Origin: JADDRA01 sp038233555
GTDB taxonomy: Bacteria > Actinomycetota > Acidimicrobiia > Acidimicrobiales > CADCSY01
Direction of reading: 5' to 3'
Length of the DNA stretch: 36,780 nucleotides
Assembly: GCA_038233555.1 (NCBI GenBank)
Contig: JBBSLT010000008.1
Location: 1 to 36,780 of the forward strand
This document shows, in pieces, positions 29,490 to 36,780 of the stretch. Numbering within the stretch: position 1 is the stretch's first letter; each line of letters begins with the position of its first letter. The notes under the pieces are model-generated. The model searched no databases, was not told the DNA's origin, and was given only the letters and a program-made list of their open reading frames with translations. A program made the position numbers and the translations under genes.

Positions 29490-30929
29490 GGTAGCCCCGA
29501 AGGCCGCCAGGGTGGCGTCGGCGTCGGGGAAGATTTGGCGGAGGGCGGCGAAGAGGTCGTCGGGCCGGGCGATGGCAAAGGCCTGGGTGGCGGCGTAGAG
29601 ACGCAGAGCACAGTCGACTCGGTCGGGATCACCGAGGGCCGCGAGGACCTGCGCCCCCTGTGTGTACACGCTACGGAAGTAGGCGCTCTGGTTGTTCTCC
29701 CAGAACGTCATGGGCTCACCCACGTGGTTCCGACCGGCGGCCGGGATGGAGCGGGCAACGACGTCGTCGAGCGTGTCCTCGAAGCGAACCTCGGCCCAGG
29801 TGGCGAGTCCCTCGTCGAGCCAGGGGTCCGCTCCCTGGTTGTTGCCGACCAGGGCGTAGAACCACATGTGGCCCACCTCGTGGGAAAGGGTGCGCCCGAG
29901 CGTCCCCGGTCCCTGCATGACGTGGCCCGGGTACTCGATGCCACCCGACAACCCCGGGGTCAGGGCCAGGGTGTAACTGCGGTACGGAAGCGGCCCGAAG
30001 CGGCCGGAGAAGTCTTCGAAGGCCGCCACCACCCGGTCTAGGTAGGTCTGGGGATCGTCGTCGATGCCCTCGTGCACACCGACGGTGACGGCCACTGGCG
30101 GGGTGGTCGAGGTCAGCGCCTCAGCGGTGCGAAAGCGACCGATGGAGATGGCGACGTCGCGCGCCGCCGGCGCCCGCCAGCGGGCTCCGTCGCGTACGCC
30201 CGAGGCCAGCACCGTAAGCCCGTCAGGCACGGCCACGGAGTAGGAGAAGTCGGCCACGGGCGTGGTGGTGGCCTCGGCGAAGGCCGAGGTGGGAGGATCG
30301 GTGGCCCAGCCCACACCCGGCTCCCACGCCAGGATCGGAAAGAACGACCCCAGGCGCACGGCATCGCCGTGGCGCGCCAGTCGGTCGTTGGACGCCCCGG
30401 GCAGGGTCAGGCGCCAGGGAACGGTGGCCTCGATCACGTCCCCGGCGGCTAGGGGCACCTCGAGGGGCACGACCAGGGTGGTGGGGTCGGGCGCCTCGGT
30501 GGGGACGGGGACCGGGCTCCCGAGGAACACCGGTCCCGCCTCCAGGAGGGCGCCGGCGGCGCGGGGGCGGGGTCCGTTGGGCCAGAGCCGAAACACCAAG
30601 CGGTCGGTGGCCACGTCGGGGCGGAAGCGCACGGTCAAGCGACCCTCCACGGCGTTGTCGTCCAGATCGAGGCGCACCGACATGGTGTAGGTGGGCCGAT
30701 CGGGGTCGGGGGCGGCCTGGGCGGGCACGGCGGGACAGGTGGCGCTGGCCGCCTGAGGACCGGCCAGCGGTAGTGGCGACGGCACGGTCGAGCTCGTGGT
30801 GGTGGCCTTCGTGGGCGCGGACGCAGGCGACGCCGGAGTGGTCATGGGCGGCGAGGTCCGCTCAGCGCCGGTGCTACAGGCGGCCAGCACCACCAGGGTG
30901 ACGAGGAGCGGCGACGGGTAGCGGCGCAC
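29487..30929 (-). CDS. M1-family (gluzincin) metallopeptidase lipoprotein
   Basis: This 480-residue exported zinc peptidase is related to aminopeptidase N. A signal peptide with lipobox VLAACS is followed by a Thr/Pro/Ser-rich linker to about residue 60, an N-terminal beta domain (YTMSVRLDLDDNAVEG, LVFRLWPNGPRP) and the catalytic domain. The catalytic domain contains GGIEYPGHV (in place of the usual GAMEN), HEVGH at residues 350-354, and the third zinc ligand Glu373 18 residues later (DPWLDEGLATW). TLALTPGLSGG and YTQGAQVLAALGD are also typical. The GTG at 30929 is preferred because it starts the signal peptide; GAGGAT lies 6 nt upstream. The stop TAG is formed with the right end of the MITE-like element. 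Confidence 0.88.
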   Translation of the reverse strand: MRRYPSPLLVTLVVLAACSTGAERTSPPMTTPASPASAPTKATTTSSTVPSPLPLAGPQAASATCPAVPAQAAPDPDRPTYTMSVRLDLDDNAVEGRLTVRFRPDVATDRLVFRLWPNGPRPRAAGALLEAGPVFLGSPVPVPTEAPDPTTLVVPLEVPLAAGDVIEATVPWRLTLPGASNDRLARHGDAVRLGSFFPILAWEPGVGWATDPPTSAFAEATTTPVADFSYSVAVPDGLTVLASGVRDGARWRAPAARDVAISIGRFRTAEALTSTTPPVAVTVGVHEGIDDDPQTYLDRVVAAFEDFSGRFGPLPYRSYTLALTPGLSGGIEYPGHVMQGPGTLGRTLSHEVGHMWFYALVGNNQGADPWLDEGLATWAEVRFEDTLDDVVARSIPAAGRNHVGEPMTFWENNQSAYFRSVYTQGAQVLAALGDPDRVDCALRLYAATQAFAIARPDDLFAALRQIFPDADATLAAFGAT

Positions 30930-30976
30930 GGGATCATCCTCGCACCCGCAAAAGAGCCGACGGTGGCAGGCCCGTC

Positions 30977-30982
30977 TACCAT
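30977..30982 (+). promoter_or_regulatory. -10 hexamer of a leaderless transcript
   Basis: TACCAT, 7 nt before the GTG at 30990. It supports that GTG over an in-frame ATG 27 nt upstream. Confidence 0.45.
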
Positions 30983-30989
30983 CCGATTC

Positions 30990-31460
30990 GTGCCCACCCT
31001 TGTCTCCACCTGTGTGTGGCGCATCCGACCGGAGCTGGTGGTCACCCTCGACCGTCGCTTCGGGGAACCGGTCGACTCCTACGTCAACGGATCCCAGGTG
31101 TGGCTGCGAGACGACGGCCCCGAGGGGCTCACCCTGGAATGGCGTCTGCACCCGGTGGCCGGCTTCACCCCTCCTCCGGGAGTGTCGACCTACGAGCTCC
31201 TCCCGGCCGTAGCCCTGGCGCTCGCCGTGGGCGACGTGGCGCCGGCGCCACCGGAGAAGCTGTGGGACGGCTTGGAGGCGTTCAGCGCTTACGGCGAGGA
31301 GGTGGAGCCCGCCCCTCTGGCGACGGCAGCCAACACAGCACTGGGAATACCACCCGACGCTGCCGGCCTGGTCGACCACGCCGCCATCGGGGTGGAGTGG
31401 GAGACCACCAACGGCAAGGTGTCAATCATCACCGCCCTATTGAAGCAACTGGAGACCTGA
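30990..31460 (+). CDS. conserved-looking hypothetical protein
   Basis: I do not recognise this 156-residue protein. Its first part is beta-rich with an aromatic pattern (CVWRIRPELVVTLDRRFGEP, QVWLRDDGPEGLTLEWRLH), followed by two helical segments (YELLPAVALALAVGD, PPEKLWDGLEAFSAYGEEV). It ends in GVEWETTNGKVSIITALLK. There is no signal peptide or membrane helix, so it is probably cytoplasmic. It is divergent from the M1 peptidase with 60 bp between starts, and has its own leaderless-type promoter. Confidence 0.7.
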   Translation: MPTLVSTCVWRIRPELVVTLDRRFGEPVDSYVNGSQVWLRDDGPEGLTLEWRLHPVAGFTPPPGVSTYELLPAVALALAVGDVAPAPPEKLWDGLEAFSAYGEEVEPAPLATAANTALGIPPDAAGLVDHAAIGVEWETTNGKVSIITALLKQLET

Positions 31461-31485
31461 GCCAGAGCCCAAAGAAGTGTTCAGC

Positions 31486-31519
31486 GCTCCGGTCGCCGGG
31501 CTTTGCCCGGTGGCGGAGC
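31486..31519. terminator. hairpin between convergent genes
   Basis: CCGGGC-TTT-GCCCGG (31496-31510) sits inside outer arms GCTCCG/CGGAGC (31486-31491 and 31514-31519). It lies between the plus-strand hypothetical gene and the minus-strand Nudix gene and could terminate both. A similar hairpin occurs near 20436-20450. Confidence 0.5.
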
Positions 31520-31532
31520 ACCATCGGCTCGC

Positions 31533-31568
31533 CCGAACGGAGAGAGCGAAGCGAACGAGTGAGGCCGA
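31533..31568. repeat. 36-bp dispersed repeat, copy 2
   Basis: Matches 20473-20508 at 32 of 36 positions, same orientation, again right after a hairpin between convergent genes. This copy is non-coding; the Nudix stop lies just beyond it. Confidence 0.65.
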
Positions 31569-31570
31569 AC

Positions 31571-32230
31571 TCAGCGGGGGGCATCGAAGACGACCTCGAG
31601 AGGCTCGCCCCGGATGGCGGCGAAGGCAGCCGGGGCCCAGCGGGCGGAACCGGCCATGGGTGAGGGGAGGGCATCCTCGCCGAACCAGCCTACGTCGGCG
31701 CATTCCAGGGGATGAGGGGCTAGCTCTCCCCCCGTCATCCGGCAGTGAAAGACCAGGGAGTACAATGGGATACGAGAGAAGCCGAGACGGAGACCGTCGA
31801 GCACGGCGATGAGCCGCTGAGGCTCACAACAAATGCCGGTCTCCTCGCGTACCTCCTTGACCGCCACCTCCGCCGGCGAGTAGCCCACGTCGGCCCAGCC
31901 GGTCGGGTAGAGCCAGACCCCCGAGTCGGCCCGCTGCACGAGGAGGATCTCGCCGGCCTCGTTGCCCACCACCGCCCCGACCGCCGTCTTGGGGGTCACG
32001 TAACCGGCGACGCCTTCGCCCACGGTGGCCAGCCACTCCTCCACCAACACGGCGGTAGCCAGGCCCGACCCGGCGGCGACGAGGCGCATCTCGGCAGCCA
32101 CCTTCAGCACCTCCTCGAAGCGTTCCCGCTCGTAGAGGCTGGTGGTGAAGGCAAGCCCGGTGCGAGCAATCCCGGCCAGCGACTCACTCCAGCGTAGGAG
32201 ATCATGCGCTCGGTCTCCCTCCGACCCCAC
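31571..32230 (-). CDS. Nudix hydrolase with N-terminal Nudix_N-type domain
   Basis: This 219-residue hydrolase would cleave nucleoside-diphosphate-linked substrates such as ADP-ribose or NADH. Residues about 5-50 form the helical N-terminal extension (HDLLRWSESLAGIARTGLAF, ERERFEEVLKVAAEM) typical of one ADP-ribose pyrophosphatase-like subgroup. The Nudix box is WADVGYSPAEVAVKEVREET: the REVxEE metal-binding core is intact, while the first Glu of the consensus is Tyr, as I recall for this subgroup. The GTG start at 32230 has TAGCCT 7 nt upstream; an upstream in-frame ATG would overlap the preceding gene. Confidence 0.87.
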   Translation of the reverse strand: MGSEGDRAHDLLRWSESLAGIARTGLAFTTSLYERERFEEVLKVAAEMRLVAAGSGLATAVLVEEWLATVGEGVAGYVTPKTAVGAVVGNEAGEILLVQRADSGVWLYPTGWADVGYSPAEVAVKEVREETGICCEPQRLIAVLDGLRLGFSRIPLYSLVFHCRMTGGELAPHPLECADVGWFGEDALPSPMAGSARWAPAAFAAIRGEPLEVVFDAPR

Positions 32231-32237
32231 CGTAGCG

Positions 32238-32243
32238 AGGCTA
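32238..32243 (-). promoter_or_regulatory. -10 hexamer of leaderless Nudix transcript, sharing the upstream stop codon
   Basis: TAGCCT on the minus strand, 7 nt before the GTG at 32230. Its first three bases are also the TAG stop codon of the upstream gene (32241-32243). Confidence 0.45.
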
Positions 32244-33083
32244 CGCCTTCCCGTTCCCCTCGCCGGGGCCGGCACGAGGCGTACGCCGAGGCGGCGGCGG
32301 AGCGTCGTTCCCGGCCGAGCCCAGATCGTCGCCCAGCCTCGGCTGGCTGGCGGAGTTGACCGGGGAGGCCCCGACCGAGGCACCAGCCAGAAGGGCTGCT
32401 AGCTCGTCCATGCTGACCGCCTCAGTGCGCTCCTCGGCAGTGGTGACCGGTGCGCTGGCATCGGCCTGCGTCGGTGCTGCAGCCTGAGCGTCGGCTGTCC
32501 GAGCCTTGGGCTCCTTGGGCTCGCTGGCTGCCTCGGGGCCCTTGGCTTCCTCGGGGCCCTTGGCTTCCTCGGCCGGTACCGGCTCAGAAGTGGAGGCCTT
32601 GGGCGCTTGGGCCTCAGCGGCCTCCTGGGCTGCTCGCACGGCGGCCGGGGGCGGCTTCTTCTCGGCCTTGTGGATCCCCGCCCGCTCGAGCACGGTGGCA
32701 TCGACACCAACCTGGCGCCAAGCGGCGTAGGTGATGCCGCTTCGGTCCCCGTAGCTGCGAGCCACCCGCACGAAGTCTCGCTCGAACTGCGACTGGTCAC
32801 CGGAGCCGCCGTTGGTGACCCGCACGTACTCAGCGTGCAGCTCGATGCGCTCCTGGGTGAGATGAACTCGGGTCAAAGGATCGGCCGACACCAGCAGCTC
32901 ATCGACCTTGGTGATCCGGTTGGCGATGGCGTCGGCGGTGCGCTTGGTGCCCCGCCCCGGCCTGGCACTCTCCACTGCGCTCAGATAGCGACGGACGACT
33001 CGTTCCTGGTCGAAGGTCGCCGCCTTGCGGGAGCCCCCTCGCTTGCCTGAGGGCACGGAGGGTTCAACAGAGTTTTCAGCCAT
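32241..33083 (-). CDS. hypothetical protein with conserved helical N-domain and Pro/Glu/Ala-rich tail
   Basis: The 280-residue protein has an ordered N-terminal half: VVRRYLSAVESARPGRGTKR, LTRVHLTQERIELHAEYVRV, and FERDFVRVARSYGDRSGITY followed by AAWRQVGVDATVLERAGI. The last part looks like a small helix-turn-helix or SAP-like module, and I recall this block as a conserved actinobacterial unknown. From about residue 140 the sequence is low-complexity Ala/Pro/Glu/Lys (repeats of KGPEEAKGPE), then a short helix (SMDELAALLAGA) and a basic end. No membrane signal is present. The ATG at 33083 follows a TAGAGT hexamer by 6 nt. A role in nucleic-acid binding is only a guess. Confidence 0.75.
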   Translation of the reverse strand: MAENSVEPSVPSGKRGGSRKAATFDQERVVRRYLSAVESARPGRGTKRTADAIANRITKVDELLVSADPLTRVHLTQERIELHAEYVRVTNGGSGDQSQFERDFVRVARSYGDRSGITYAAWRQVGVDATVLERAGIHKAEKKPPPAAVRAAQEAAEAQAPKASTSEPVPAEEAKGPEEAKGPEAASEPKEPKARTADAQAAAPTQADASAPVTTAEERTEAVSMDELAALLAGASVGASPVNSASQPRLGDDLGSAGNDAPPPPRRTPRAGPGEGNGKA

Positions 33084-33089
33084 TGAGCA

Positions 33090-33095
33090 ACTCTA
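33090..33095 (-). promoter_or_regulatory. -10 hexamer of leaderless transcript for the 32241-33083 gene
   Basis: TAGAGT on the minus strand, 6 nt before the ATG at 33083; no ribosome binding site. Confidence 0.5.
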
Positions 33096-33120
33096 GCCCA
33101 ACGGCTCAGCCCCAAAACGA

Positions 33121-33150
33121 GGAAGGGGGCGGCCGAAGCCGCCCCCTTCC
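33121..33150 (-). terminator. intrinsic terminator with UUCG tetraloop after the repeat surface protein
   Basis: A perfect 13-bp stem (GGAAGGGGGCGGC and complement) closes a 4-nt loop that reads TTCG on the minus strand, a very stable tetraloop. It is followed on that strand by TCGTTTT. It lies 18 bp past the stop of the large repeat protein and upstream of the next promoter, so it separates the two transcripts. Confidence 0.85.
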
Positions 33151-33167
33151 CTCACGCTGGCGTAGAA

Positions 33168-36100
33168 CTACGCCGTCTGGCCCTTCCGGCGAAGGAAGAA
33201 GCCGATGGCGAGCAGCAGCAGCCCAAAGAGGATTTGGACCGCAACCGAGACGCCGGTGAATGCCAGCTGAGTGGCAGGCACGTTGCCGAACACACCATCG
33301 ATGACCTTGTCATCGACAGGAGGATCGACCACTTCGACGACCGGCGGGCGGTTGGGCTCACCGTTGTCGTCCGGACCGTTACCGGGGCCGCCGTTACCGG
33401 GGCCGCCGTTACCGGGGCCGCCGTTACCGGGGCCGCCGTTACCGGGGCCGCCGTTACCGGGGCCGCCGTTGCCGGGGCCGCCGTTACCGGGGCCGCCGTT
33501 ACCGGGGCCGCCGTTACCGGGCTCCTCCTTGTCCTTGTCCTCACAGAGGTCAGGGACTTCGGGGATCTCGGGAAGCTCGATGTCATCGATGTCGCCACTG
33601 ATGACTCCAGCAGCAAGCACGTTCCCGGTGATGATCGAGGCCAGGCCGTCCGACTCGTTGAAGACCTTGGCGATGTTGAGGGCCAGGCCACCGATGGCGT
33701 CCTGGTCGTTGTCAGCATCGTTGCCCGAGTCGTTGCCCACGGCGACGTTGAGGCCGGAGTTGGCCAGCGCGTCACCGTCGTTCTCGACGTCGGCGTCCTG
33801 CTCGATGAGCACGAAACCGAAGCCGTCGGCCTCGACCAGCTGGTCGATGGCCGTCTCAGCCACAACACCGTAAGCAGTGGCGTCACCGGTGTCGATGAGT
33901 GCCGTGCCGTTGGAGATGTTGCTGGTGTCGGAGATGTTGCTGGCGATCGAGTCGTCGTCGGCGTCGTCGACGTCGGCGTCCTGGTCGTTGTCAGCATCGT
34001 TGTCCGAAGCATTGCCGAGGGCGAAGTTCACGCCGGAGTTGGCGAGAGCGTCACCGTCGTTGTCGACATCGGCATCCTGCTCGGAGAGCACGAAGCCGAA
34101 GCTGTCGTCGCCGTCGAGTTCAGCGTCGACCTGCTGGTCGATACCGGTTTCGGCGAGCACACCGACCGCAGCCGCGTCACCAGTGGTGATGTCGGCCGTG
34201 CCGTCGGAGTGGTTGCTCGTCTCGGCCACGTTGGTCACAACCGTGTCGTCGTCGCCATCCTCGGCGTCGGCGTCCTGGTCGTTGTCAACGTCGTTGTCCG
34301 AGGCGTTGCCGAGGGCGAAGTTCACGCCGGAGTTGGCGAGAGCGTCACCGTCGTTGTCGACATCGGCATCCTGCTCGGAGAGCACGAAGCCGAAGCTGTC
34401 GTCGCCGTCGATCCCGGCGTCGACCGACTGGTCGATGTGGGTGTCGGCGACCACGCCGAAGGCGGTGGCGTCACCGGTGTCGATGTTCGCCGTGCCGTCG
34501 GAGTCGTTGGCGGTCTCGGCGATGTTGCTGACGACCGTGTCATCGTCGCCATCTTCGGCGTCGGCGTCCTGGTCGTTGTCAGCGTCGTTGTCCGAGGCGT
34601 TGCCGACGGCGAGGTTTAGGCCAGAGTTGGCCACCGCTTCACCGTCGTTGTCGACATCGGCGTCCTGCTCGGAGAGCACGAAGCCGAAGCCGTCGATGTC
34701 AGCGTCGACCGACTGGCCGATATGGGTGCTGCCATCGGAAAGCACGCCGACCACAGCTGCATCACCGGTGGTGATGTCGGCCGTGCCGTCGGAGCCATTG
34801 CTGATCTCGGAGACGTTGGTCACGACCGTGTCGTCGCCGCCATCGCTGGCGTCGGCGTCCTGGTCGTTGTCCGCGTCGTTGTCCGAGGCATTGCCGAGGG
34901 CGAAGTTCAGGCCAGAGTTGGCGAGAGCCTCACCGTCGTTGTCGACATCGGCATCCTGCTCGGAGAGCACGAAGCCGAAGCCGTCGTCACCGTCACCGAT
35001 TTCCGCGTCGACCGACTGGTCGATGTGGGTGTCGGCGACCACGCCGAAGGCTGTGGCATCACCGGTGTCGATGATGGCCGTGCCGTCGGAGCAGTTGCAG
35101 ACCTCAGAGACGTTGGTCACGACCGTGTCGTCGTCGCCGCCGTTGGCGGTGGCGCGTTGACGGTTGCGGGCGTCGTTGTCCGAGGCATTGCCAACGGCTG
35201 CGTTCACGCCGGAGTTGGCGATCGCAAAGCCCTCGTTGTCGACGTCGGCGTCCTGCTCGGAGAGCACGAAGCCAAAGCCGTCGATGTCAGCATCGACCGT
35301 CTGGTCGATATCGGCGCTGCCATTAGAGAGCACACCGACCGCAGCCGCGTCACCAGTGGTGATCTCGGCAGTGCCGTCGGAGCCATTGCTGGTTTCGGCG
35401 ATGTTGGTGACCACCGTGTCGTCGCCGCCGTTGTTGGCGGTGGCGCGCTGGCGGTTCCCTGCCGCGTTGTCCGAGGCGTTGCCGACGGCGAGGTTCAGGC
35501 CAGAGTTGGCGATACCTGCGCCGCTGTTGTTGACGTCAGCATCCTGCTCGGAAAGCACGAAGCCGAAGCCGTTGCCGTTACCGTTGCCGTGCTGAGCGGC
35601 GCCGGCGGGGCACTTGCCACCGCAGATGCGGTCGCCCCCGTCGTCATCCACGCTGGCACCATTACCGCCGTCACTACCGTCGATGTCGGCCGAGGCCGAC
35701 TGGACGATGTTGGTGTCGGCGACCACGCCGAAGGCTGTGGCATCACCGGTGTCGATGATGGCCGTGCCGTCGGAGCAGTTGCAGACCTCGGAGACGTTGG
35801 TCACGACCGTGTCGTCGCCGCCGCCGTCGGCGGTGGCGCGTTGACGGTTGCGTGCATCGTTGTCCGAGGCATTGCCGACGGCTGCGTTCACGCCAGAGTT
35901 GGCGATAGCGAAGCCCTCGTTGTCGACGTCGGCGTCCTGGTCGGAGATGGCGAAGCCATTCCCGGCGAGATCCGCGTTGGCGACCTGCGCGATGTTGGTG
36001 TCAGCGCTCACACCGATGGCGCATGCGCAATCGGTGGTGATGCTGGCGGTGCCGTCGGAGTTGTTGCTGGTCTTGGCGATGTTGGTCACGACCGTGTCGT

Positions 36101-36780
36101 CGCCGCCGCCGTCGGCGGTGGCGCGTTGGCGGTTGCGTGCATCGTTGTCCGAGGCATTGCCGACGGCCGCGTTCACGCCAGAGTTGGCGAAAGCGGTGCC
36201 CTCGTTGTCGACGTCGGCGTCCTGGTCGGCGATGACGAAGCCGAAGCCGTCGCCCTCGACGTCGGCCGAAGCCAACTGACCGATGTTGGTGTCGGCGTCC
36301 ACGCCGATGGCAGTGGCGTCACCGGTGTCGATGGTGGCCGTGCCGTCGGAGTTGTTGCTGGTGTGGGCGATGTTGGTGACGATGGTGTCACCGTCGCCCC
36401 CCTCGGCGTCGGCGCGCTGGCGGTTGCCGGCGCGGTTGTCCGAGGCATTGCCGACGGCTGCGTTCACGCCAGAGTTGGCGATTGCGAAGCCCTCGTTTTC
36501 GACGTCAGCACTCTGGTCGGCGATGACGAAGCCGAAGCCGTCGCCCTCGACGTCGGCCGAAGCCAACTGACCGATGTTGGTGCTGCCGTCACCCGCGTCC
36601 ACGCCTACGGCATGTGCGTCACCGGTCTCGATGGTGGCGCTGCCGTCGGAGCAGTTGCAGGTCACTGCGATGTTGCTCACAACCGTGTCGTCTCCACCGT
36701 TGTCGGCGTCGGCGCGCTGGCGGTTGCGGACCTCGTTGTCCGAGGCGTTACCCAGGGCGAAGTTGCCGCCCGTGTTGGCG
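33168..36780 (-). CDS. giant acidic repeat surface protein with LAFTG sorting signal (N-terminus outside the window)
   Basis: At least 1204 codons are open to the window edge, so the start and any signal peptide are missing. The protein is built of at least eleven units of about 75-125 residues (commonly 84-100). A typical unit reads DADVDNEGFAIANSGVN, AVGNASDNDARNRQRA, DDTVVTNIAETSN, SDGTAxITTGDAxAxGV and GFGFVLSEQ. The N/G/S/A spacing suggests a parallel beta-solenoid or curlin-like fold. DxDxDNDGD stretches resemble Ca-binding TSP3/EF-hand-type loops. Units near the N-terminal side carry NRQRA, later ones NDQDADA and are more acidic. Some units have Cys (CNCSDG three times, DCACAIG once); one unit has a 30-residue insert with ICGGKC. 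After the repeats come ten PGNGG motifs, then QLAFTG, a hydrophobic helix (VAVQILFGLLLLAIGFFL) and RRKGQTA. Cell-wall anchoring by a class E sortase is inferred. Confidence 0.88.
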   Translation of the reverse strand, partial: ANTGGNFALGNASDNEVRNRQRADADNGGDDTVVSNIAVTCNCSDGSATIETGDAHAVGVDAGDGSTNIGQLASADVEGDGFGFVIADQSADVENEGFAIANSGVNAAVGNASDNRAGNRQRADAEGGDGDTIVTNIAHTSNNSDGTATIDTGDATAIGVDADTNIGQLASADVEGDGFGFVIADQDADVDNEGTAFANSGVNAAVGNASDNDARNRQRATADGGGDDTVVTNIAKTSNNSDGTASITTDCACAIGVSADTNIAQVANADLAGNGFAISDQDADVDNEGFAIANSGVNAAVGNASDNDARNRQRATADGGGDDTVVTNVSEVCNCSDGTAIIDTGDATAFGVVADTNIVQSASADIDGSDGGNGASVDDDGGDRICGGKCPAGAAQHGNGNGNGFGFVLSEQDADVNNSGAGIANSGLNLAVGNASDNAAGNRQRATANNGGDDTVVTNIAETSNGSDGTAEITTGDAAAVGVLSNGSADIDQTVDADIDGFGFVLSEQDADVDNEGFAIANSGVNAAVGNASDNDARNRQRATANGGDDDTVVTNVSEVCNCSDGTAIIDTGDATAFGVVADTHIDQSVDAEIGDGDDGFGFVLSEQDADVDNDGEALANSGLNFALGNASDNDADNDQDADASDGGDDTVVTNVSEISNGSDGTADITTGDAAVVGVLSDGSTHIGQSVDADIDGFGFVLSEQDADVDNDGEAVANSGLNLAVGNASDNDADNDQDADAEDGDDDTVVSNIAETANDSDGTANIDTGDATAFGVVADTHIDQSVDAGIDGDDSFGFVLSEQDADVDNDGDALANSGVNFALGNASDNDVDNDQDADAEDGDDDTVVTNVAETSNHSDGTADITTGDAAAVGVLAETGIDQQVDAELDGDDSFGFVLSEQDADVDNDGDALANSGVNFALGNASDNDADNDQDADVDDADDDSIASNISDTSNISNGTALIDTGDATAYGVVAETAIDQLVEADGFGFVLIEQDADVENDGDALANSGLNVAVGNDSGNDADNDQDAIGGLALNIAKVFNESDGLASIITGNVLAAGVISGDIDDIELPEIPEVPDLCEDKDKEEPGNGGPGNGGPGNGGPGNGGPGNGGPGNGGPGNGGPGNGGPGNGGPGNGPDDNGEPNRPPVVEVVDPPVDDKVIDGVFGNVPATQLAFTGVSVAVQILFGLLLLAIGFFLRRKGQTA
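33376..33525. repeat. ten tandem 15-bp units encoding the PGNGG linker
   Basis: The unit CCGTTACCGGGGCCG (plus strand) is repeated ten times with one internal A-to-G variant (unit starting 33466) and an altered last unit. It encodes a Pro/Gly/Asn stalk between the repeat domain and the wall anchor. Such arrays change length easily by slippage. Confidence 0.95.

Noticed and set aside
33234..34619. Long plus-strand open frame opposite the repeat protein
   Set aside because: Its repeats are the complement of the surface-protein units; Val/Gly/Asp-rich reading with no start signal.
33376..36780. Repeat arrays considered as CRISPR
   Set aside because: The 15-bp units are contiguous without spacers, and the larger units are coding and divergent; no cas genes are present.
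1..36780. tRNA, rRNA, riboswitch or prophage genes
   Set aside because: No T-loop/acceptor pattern, rRNA segment, known riboswitch core, integrase or structural phage gene was seen; the Holin-X name does not indicate a prophage.

Overview
The window is high-GC bacterial DNA with dense, mostly short-gap gene packing. The gene content points to an actinobacterium, and I infer a lineage near class Acidimicrobiia. The main pointers are a HemD/winged-helix nitrate regulator (NnaR type), a class E sortase with an LAFTG-type substrate, Holin-X and DUF3618 proteins, an HU with a KKAPA-rich tail, and about ten genes whose start codon sits 6-7 nt after a TANNNT -10 hexamer (leaderless transcripts). No rRNA, tRNA, CRISPR array or complete insertion sequence was seen, and no gene-free stretch exceeds 300 bases.

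Layout. 1-1428: C-terminal part of a UvrD/PcrA helicase. 1429-2702: a 91-bp inverted copy of the start of narK, a small Cys-rich protein, and a YihY/BrkB membrane protein split by a frameshift in a C8 run. 2812-5493 (minus): an envelope/stress three-gene operon (coiled-coil protein, Holin-X, DUF3618), a decayed DUF2382-like remnant and HU. 5594-6382: an unknown protein. 6494-14874: a nitrate assimilation island. It holds NasA and a fused DmsB-DmsC electron-transfer/membrane subunit on the minus strand, divergent NirA and NarK on the plus strand, and the NnaR-like regulator.

15024-21593 is an envelope region: sortase E, an apolipoprotein N-acyltransferase homologue lacking the usual catalytic Cys, a GT4 glycosyltransferase, a methyltransferase and an alpha/alpha-toroid protein. 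Convergent to these are a second methyltransferase and a GtrA flippase-like protein. 21680-24797: PQQ-type sugar dehydrogenase lipoprotein, alpha/beta hydrolase, lytic transglycosylase. 25035-28659: GNAT, CBS-citrate synthase fusion, hemolysin III, PAC2 protein. 28682-30929: Cu/Zn SOD lipoprotein and M1 peptidase lipoprotein, convergent, with a 162-bp palindromic MITE-like element inserted exactly in their overlapping stop codons. 30990-33083: unknown protein, Nudix hydrolase, unknown Pro/Glu-rich-tailed protein. 33121-33150: strong UUCG-loop terminator. 33168 to the right edge: a very large acidic repeat protein (at least 11 units) ending in a PGNGG linker, an LAFTG sorting signal, a membrane helix and a basic tail.

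The most notable items are the repeat surface protein and its likely sortase partner, the NasA/DmsBC arrangement (suggesting quinol-fed cytoplasmic nitrate reduction), several long palindromes placed on gene starts or between convergent genes, and the MITE insertion. All functional assignments come from reading motifs by eye; no database search was run.
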